Shown piece by piece: positions 23,289-26,062 of a stretch of DNA of 26,062 nucleotides; position 1 is the first letter of the stretch; every line of letters starts with the position of its first letter. This stretch comes from a virus. The notes beneath the pieces were generated by a model. The model was not told the DNA's origin. It searched no databases and saw only the letters and a list, made by a program, of their open reading frames with translations. The stretch is from the IMG/VR virus record IMGVR_UViG_3300047355_000035, positions 1-26,062 of that record; one strand, written 5' to 3'. A program made the translations under genes and the position numbers.

Positions 23289-23589
23289 TCTATTGTTAGA
23301 CAAGGCAGTAGAGTATGCGAATACGCTGGGTATCAGTGAGATGCCTGCGATTATCAATATAAAACGATTACCACCATCATTCACGCAACAAGGGTTAATC
23401 GAACACCCACGAGAACTAGACAATCACATCTACATAAACATATTTGTTAAACTCAACAAAGAGAGATACATCACACTCGCACACGAAATGGTGCATGTCC
23501 GACAGGTACTAAAGGGTGAAGAAATAGACGAAAACGAGGCGTATTTACTTGAGAAAACCCTTGACAATGACCATCGAAAACGGTTATAA
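23266..23589 (+). CDS. HExxH zinc-metallopeptidase-like protein, 107 aa
   Basis: The protein carries H73-E-M-V-H77 in ITLAHEMVHVRQ, the zincin signature with its catalytic glutamate, and a downstream acidic helix (EIDENEAYLLEKTL) where a third ligand could lie. The length suits a minimal catalytic core with no signal peptide. I recall similar short HEMVHVRQ proteins in marine phages, of unknown target. It overlaps the preceding gene by 23 bases. The -35 box of the next promoter lies in its last codons. Confidence 0.65.
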   Translation: MEIYCKNNLLLDKAVEYANTLGISEMPAIINIKRLPPSFTQQGLIEHPRELDNHIYINIFVKLNKERYITLAHEMVHVRQVLKGEEIDENEAYLLEKTLDNDHRKRL

Positions 23590-23590
23590 T
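23561..23590 (+). promoter_or_regulatory. near-consensus sigma70 promoter
   Basis: TTGACA (23561-23566) and TATAAT (23585-23590) are perfect consensus boxes separated by 18 bases. The predicted +1 is about 23597, which is the A of an ATG. This is the strongest host-type promoter in the window. Confidence 0.7.
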
Positions 23591-23596
23591 CCTACC

Positions 23597-24106
23597 ATGA
23601 TGAAAGGAAAAGTAAAAAGAATATTTATCGATATGGACGGTGTACTTGCCGACTTCTTAAGAGGGGTCGAAGGTCCACAGTATTTGGGTGAACCACTTAC
23701 TAATGATGCAGAAGGTCATTCTACATATGACGATAGAAAAGAAGAACTAACAAACAAAAGACTGTTTGCAAACTTACCCCCAATGGTCGATATGTACGAC
23801 CTACTCGCATATGTCAGACATTGTGAAGTACCATGGGAAATATTGACTGCCGCTGGTGAAGTCAACAGACACTTAGTAGTACATGACAAGAACGAATGGA
23901 TTAAGAGATATGTAGACCCAACAGTTCCAGTGACATGTACATTTACTGGTACTCAAAAGGCGGCATATGCCTTTGAGGGTTCTGTATTGATTGACGATAG
24001 ACAAAAGAATATCGATGCATGGATTGATGCAGGTGGTATTGGTATTGTCCATGTAAGTGCAAGAGATACTATAGAACAATTAAAGTTGTTAAGAAATAAC
24101 GACTAA
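23597..24106 (+). CDS. HAD hydrolase, 5'(3')-deoxyribonucleotidase-like, 169 aa
   Basis: Start chosen at 23597 (MMKGKVKRIF) because the strong promoter would begin RNA there; ATG 23600 is an alternative, and the longer frame from 23549 would lie upstream of that start. Motif I is FIDMDGVLADF (D12/D14), motif II is near ILTAAGE, motif IV is VLIDDRQKNIDAW, followed by GGIGIVHVS. This arrangement fits the NT5C-type deoxyribonucleotidases that dephosphorylate dNMPs and tune nucleotide pools. No Shine-Dalgarno sequence is visible. It is distinct in sequence from the HAD protein at 356. Confidence 0.8.
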   Translation: MMKGKVKRIFIDMDGVLADFLRGVEGPQYLGEPLTNDAEGHSTYDDRKEELTNKRLFANLPPMVDMYDLLAYVRHCEVPWEILTAAGEVNRHLVVHDKNEWIKRYVDPTVPVTCTFTGTQKAAYAFEGSVLIDDRQKNIDAWIDAGGIGIVHVSARDTIEQLKLLRNND

Positions 24107-24109
24107 ATA
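24103..24109 (+). promoter_or_regulatory. T4-type late promoter variant, zero-leader spacing
   Basis: ACTAAATACAAGTATGG: the element overlaps the stop of the HAD gene and ends five bases before ATG 24115, so the predicted +1 is the start codon. It would drive the lysis-gene segment. Confidence 0.6.
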
Positions 24110-24114
24110 CAAGT

Positions 24115-24402
24115 ATGGAAAGATTAAAGAGATTGTGGAGTTGGATTCGCAAGACAACTAGATACATATATGAAAGCATCAAGTCGATGTTTGTTAAGAG
24201 ATATCTGGTTACAGTTTCATTCAACAGTGTATATGGTGATTCAGACGATAGACAATTTATCGCCAAGAAAATTTTAGTACAAAAAGAGAAACATCTCAAA
24301 TTTAGAGATGAAGACAACAAAGTAATCGAATACAGAAGTTCAGGTGGGCTGAACTTTATCATAGAAGATTACGAGTATGAGTATGGACAAGAAACCGAGT
24401 AG
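24115..24402 (+). CDS. small protein with basic amphipathic N-terminus, 95 aa
   Basis: The first 28 residues (MERLKRLWSWIRKTTRYIYE, then SIKSMFVK) are Arg/Lys/aromatic-rich and amphipathic, able to lie on a membrane surface. The rest is beta-rich: RYLVTVSFNSVYGDSDDRQF and then a YRSSGGLNFIIEDYEYEYG ending. Families with this YLVT...DSDDQ-type core are common in marine T4-like phages, but no function is known to me. Position directly before the small membrane peptide and spanins suggests a lysis or membrane role. Confidence 0.6.
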   Translation: MERLKRLWSWIRKTTRYIYESIKSMFVKRYLVTVSFNSVYGDSDDRQFIAKKILVQKEKHLKFRDEDNKVIEYRSSGGLNFIIEDYEYEYGQETE

Positions 24403-24460
24403 TGAAGACATATTGTTTTTGTTCTTGTTGTTCGGTGCATTACTCATAGTTATATTATAG
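24383..24460 (+). CDS. 25-residue single-span membrane peptide
   Basis: ATG 24383 to TAG 24458-24460. The first nine residues are polar (MDKKPSSED), and the remaining sixteen (ILFLFLLFGALLIVIL) form one uninterrupted hydrophobic span. ATG 24377 would add two residues. It overlaps the previous gene by 20 bases, and the i-spanin ribosome site follows nine bases after its start of the gap. A mini-holin or lysis accessory is possible; a chance frame is the alternative. Confidence 0.4.
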   Translation: MDKKPSSEDILFLFLLFGALLIVIL

Positions 24461-24469
24461 GGAGTAAAT

Positions 24470-24853
24470 ATGAATCAGTTATTTATTGGTATTATACTCG
24501 TACTTGGTCTTGGTGGTTATTACCTCTACAATGAGAATATCACACTGAAAGACAATAACGCCAAGTTAGAGTATGCAGTAGAAGAACAGAAGGCGGCAAT
24601 GACCGCAATGAAAGAGTCTTACGAGAAACAAGGTAAGGCATTGTTAAACATGTCAAGACAAAATGCAGAGATAGAGAAAGAGAAGGCAGAGTATCTATCA
24701 ATATTTGCACGACATAACCTAGATGTACTCGCACTAAAGAAACCTGGCATGATTGAACTAAGATTCAACAATGCAAGTGAACAAGTTATGGAGGGACTAG
24801 AAGATGATACAGAGAAACTTTACAATATCGGCGCTGATAATACTCCTGAGTAG
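24470..24853 (+). CDS. i-spanin-like inner-membrane protein (Rz type), 127 aa
   Basis: GGGAG precedes ATG 24470. Residues 2-20 (NQLFIGIILVLGLGGYYLY) form an N-terminal anchor; a periplasmic coiled coil follows (about 25-80, for example AKLEYAVEEQKAAMTAMKE), then ARHNLDVLALKKPGMIELRF, a block I recall from marine T4-like i-spanins. In lysis the i-spanin spans the periplasm and joins the o-spanin to fuse the membranes. The o-spanin gene starts inside it in another frame, the classical Rz/Rz1 arrangement. Confidence 0.8.
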   Translation: MNQLFIGIILVLGLGGYYLYNENITLKDNNAKLEYAVEEQKAAMTAMKESYEKQGKALLNMSRQNAEIEKEKAEYLSIFARHNLDVLALKKPGMIELRFNNASEQVMEGLEDDTEKLYNIGADNTPE

Positions 24854-25325
24854 TTGTTCACTACTACCTGAACGAAAGGTAGAGATAGTCAGTAAACCCC
24901 TAGAGATAGAAATCATGCAACCTGATTTACCACGACCAGTAGAATTGACTGCACCCAAATGGTTTGTAGTATCTGAGGCACGAATAGTAAATCCATGTAA
25001 GAGAACATTATCATTTGAACCTAAGAGGTTTGATGATAAAGGTGTAGAACAACTTAAACGACCAAAAACATGTGAGTTGTCGCAAAGAGACAATCCAGAC
25101 TGGCCAGAGGGATATACATATCTCGACAGATTCTTAGATGAGATGAAAGACCAGAACAATGGTGAGGTGTTATTTGTCGCAACATCAGTTGGCGATTACA
25201 AAGTCATGGCAGAAGACATGCAAGAACTAAAACGATACATCAAACAAATTGGTGAAGTCGTAATATATTATAGAGAAGTCACTACAAAGACTGAAGCGAA
25301 AGTTAATGAGACCAATAAAGACTAA
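24804..25325 (+). CDS. o-spanin-like outer-membrane lipoprotein (Rz1 type), 173 aa
   Basis: A lipoprotein signal peptide is clear: RNFTISALIILLSSC with lipobox LSSC and the modified cysteine at C18. The mature part begins SLLPERKVEIVSKPLEIEI, then a Pro-rich MQPDLPRPVELTAPKWFVV, and ends with a helical segment (MAEDMQELKRYIKQIGE). It overlaps the i-spanin gene by 50 bases in a different frame. Longer than lambda Rz1 (60 aa), but like spanins of other marine T4-like phages. It would pair with the i-spanin to disrupt the outer membrane, implying a Gram-negative host. Confidence 0.8.
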   Translation: MIQRNFTISALIILLSSCSLLPERKVEIVSKPLEIEIMQPDLPRPVELTAPKWFVVSEARIVNPCKRTLSFEPKRFDDKGVEQLKRPKTCELSQRDNPDWPEGYTYLDRFLDEMKDQNNGEVLFVATSVGDYKVMAEDMQELKRYIKQIGEVVIYYREVTTKTEAKVNETNKD

Positions 25326-26062
25326 CAAATTACAGAATACATATGGACCATGTAGGGGAGACTATAAACAGACTTTCTCTACACCCATGTTTCAAGGTAA
25401 GGCAAACCTCAATCATGAAATTGTCGCAGAACACTGTAGAGATGTAGTAGGTAGAATACCAAAGGGTAATACAGAAACAGAATACACAACCTACTTCGAG
25501 CACGATTTGAGAGAAGAGACACATAACCAACCATGGTACAACGACTTCGCAAATCAGATGAAAGATACTTACATCGAATTCATCCGTAAAATGTGGCATT
25601 TCGATGTGACTGGAATATCTCGACATGACATACACCTATTTGCATGGGTGAATGTATATAATGAACCACACTCCCATTCAGTTCATAATCATGTCAAGTC
25701 CAGACTATCTGGTACCTACTATGTCTCTACAGATTCTAATTCAGAACCAATTACCTTTTATCATCCTAACATGAGTTCTCTTTTTGGTCATGGCGCCAGT
25801 GATGGTCAACACGAAGATGGTCAATATACATTTCAAGGTACGCCAGGTGGTCAGACAGAAATGGCATTTTATGCCGAAACTGGTGACTTCTTACTATGGC
25901 CCTCGTACATGACCCATGCAGTACCACAGGGTAGGTCACGAGGAAAAGGAATGATTGGTGAGATTAAAGAATACGAGAGAATATCAATCTCTTTCAATTT
26001 ACAACATGCAGAGAATTTAGGGTCATATCATCATGGTGACCCATTTGATTATGGAGTTTTAA
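25306..26062 (+). CDS. 2OG-Fe(II) oxygenase, TIGR02466-like (3' end missing)
   Basis: The frame opens at ATG 25306 inside the o-spanin gene and runs off the window after 252 codons. I prefer this start to ATG 25387 because the family usually begins with a TPM/TPI strand, here KQTFSTPMFQG. Family-type features follow: FAWVNVYNEPHSHSVHNH, LSGTYYV, TFYHPNMSS, GDFLLWPSYMTHAVPQG and the final RISISFNL strand. Candidate iron ligands are in the PHSH/HNH region and the H of MTHAV. Role in the phage unknown. It is the second 2OG oxygenase in the window. Confidence 0.75.
   Translation, partial: MRPIKTNKLQNTYGPCRGDYKQTFSTPMFQGKANLNHEIVAEHCRDVVGRIPKGNTETEYTTYFEHDLREETHNQPWYNDFANQMKDTYIEFIRKMWHFDVTGISRHDIHLFAWVNVYNEPHSHSVHNHVKSRLSGTYYVSTDSNSEPITFYHPNMSSLFGHGASDGQHEDGQYTFQGTPGGQTEMAFYAETGDFLLWPSYMTHAVPQGRSRGKGMIGEIKEYERISISFNLQHAENLGSYHHGDPFDYGVL

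Noticed and set aside
224-25635. Many open frames on the minus strand (for example 224-535, 14729-15427, 25330-25635)
   Set aside because: Each lies wholly opposite a well-supported + strand gene, shows low-complexity Ser/Leu/Phe composition typical of antisense frames, and has no recognisable motif.
1-26062. CRISPR arrays, insertion sequences, integrase/attachment sites
   Set aside because: No regularly spaced direct repeats, transposase or integrase genes, or terminal inverted repeats were found.

Overview
The window is a gene-dense, A-rich stretch (roughly 35-38% G+C, estimated by eye) in which every supported gene reads on the + strand, with stop/start overlaps (TAATG, ATGA) at most junctions. 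The gene content points to a T4-type marine myovirus: gp61-like primase, class I ribonucleotide reductase NrdA/NrdB, glutaredoxin, a standalone HAD phosphatase, a DUF7207-like protein, many families familiar from marine T4-like phages, and T4-type late promoters (TATAAATA and variants). A nested i-spanin/o-spanin pair implies a Gram-negative host. A genome with this composition would fit a marine alphaproteobacterial host such as SAR11, but the host is inference only.

Layout. (1) 1-2111: end of an unknown gene, a small phage protein, a HAD phosphatase behind a sigma70-like promoter, and a ParB-like protein. (2) 2122-2198: tRNA-Arg(UCU), matching the heavily used AGA codon. (3) 2224-17003: a long late block. 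It contains a ligase-like KWDG protein, a nucleotidyltransferase-kinase fusion, a series of modular charged proteins, one very basic protein, small structural proteins, a PAP2 phosphatase and a coiled-coil membrane protein. Several begin with a leader that closely resembles the T4 capsid-targeting sequence (MKTYQEFIAEA) and end that leader in a prohead-protease-like site. (4) 17038-23589: a tightly overlapping nucleotide-metabolism operon: primase, nrdA, 2OG-Fe(II) oxygenase, nrdB, membrane-anchored cytochrome c, glutaredoxin, a small thioredoxin-fold-like protein and an HExxH protein. (5) 23597-26062: a deoxyribonucleotidase-like HAD enzyme behind a near-consensus sigma70 promoter, then a late lysis segment (small basic protein, 25-residue membrane peptide, i-spanin, o-spanin) and a 2OG oxygenase cut by the window end.

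How it fits together. The early/middle operon would make primers and dNTPs, with glutaredoxin to re-reduce NrdA and an unexpected cytochrome c. The late block appears to encode a cargo of internal head proteins that carry enzyme domains (nucleotidyltransferase, P-loop kinase, HNH-like, PAP2) and could be packaged and delivered with the DNA. That is the best candidate for an under-described system here.

Three sequence-level signals stand out. GATC is almost absent (three sites found by eye, about 80 expected). Four late promoters sit so that the predicted transcript starts exactly on the ATG. Two other late promoters start transcription inside an inverted repeat and share an ACACAACAA leader element.
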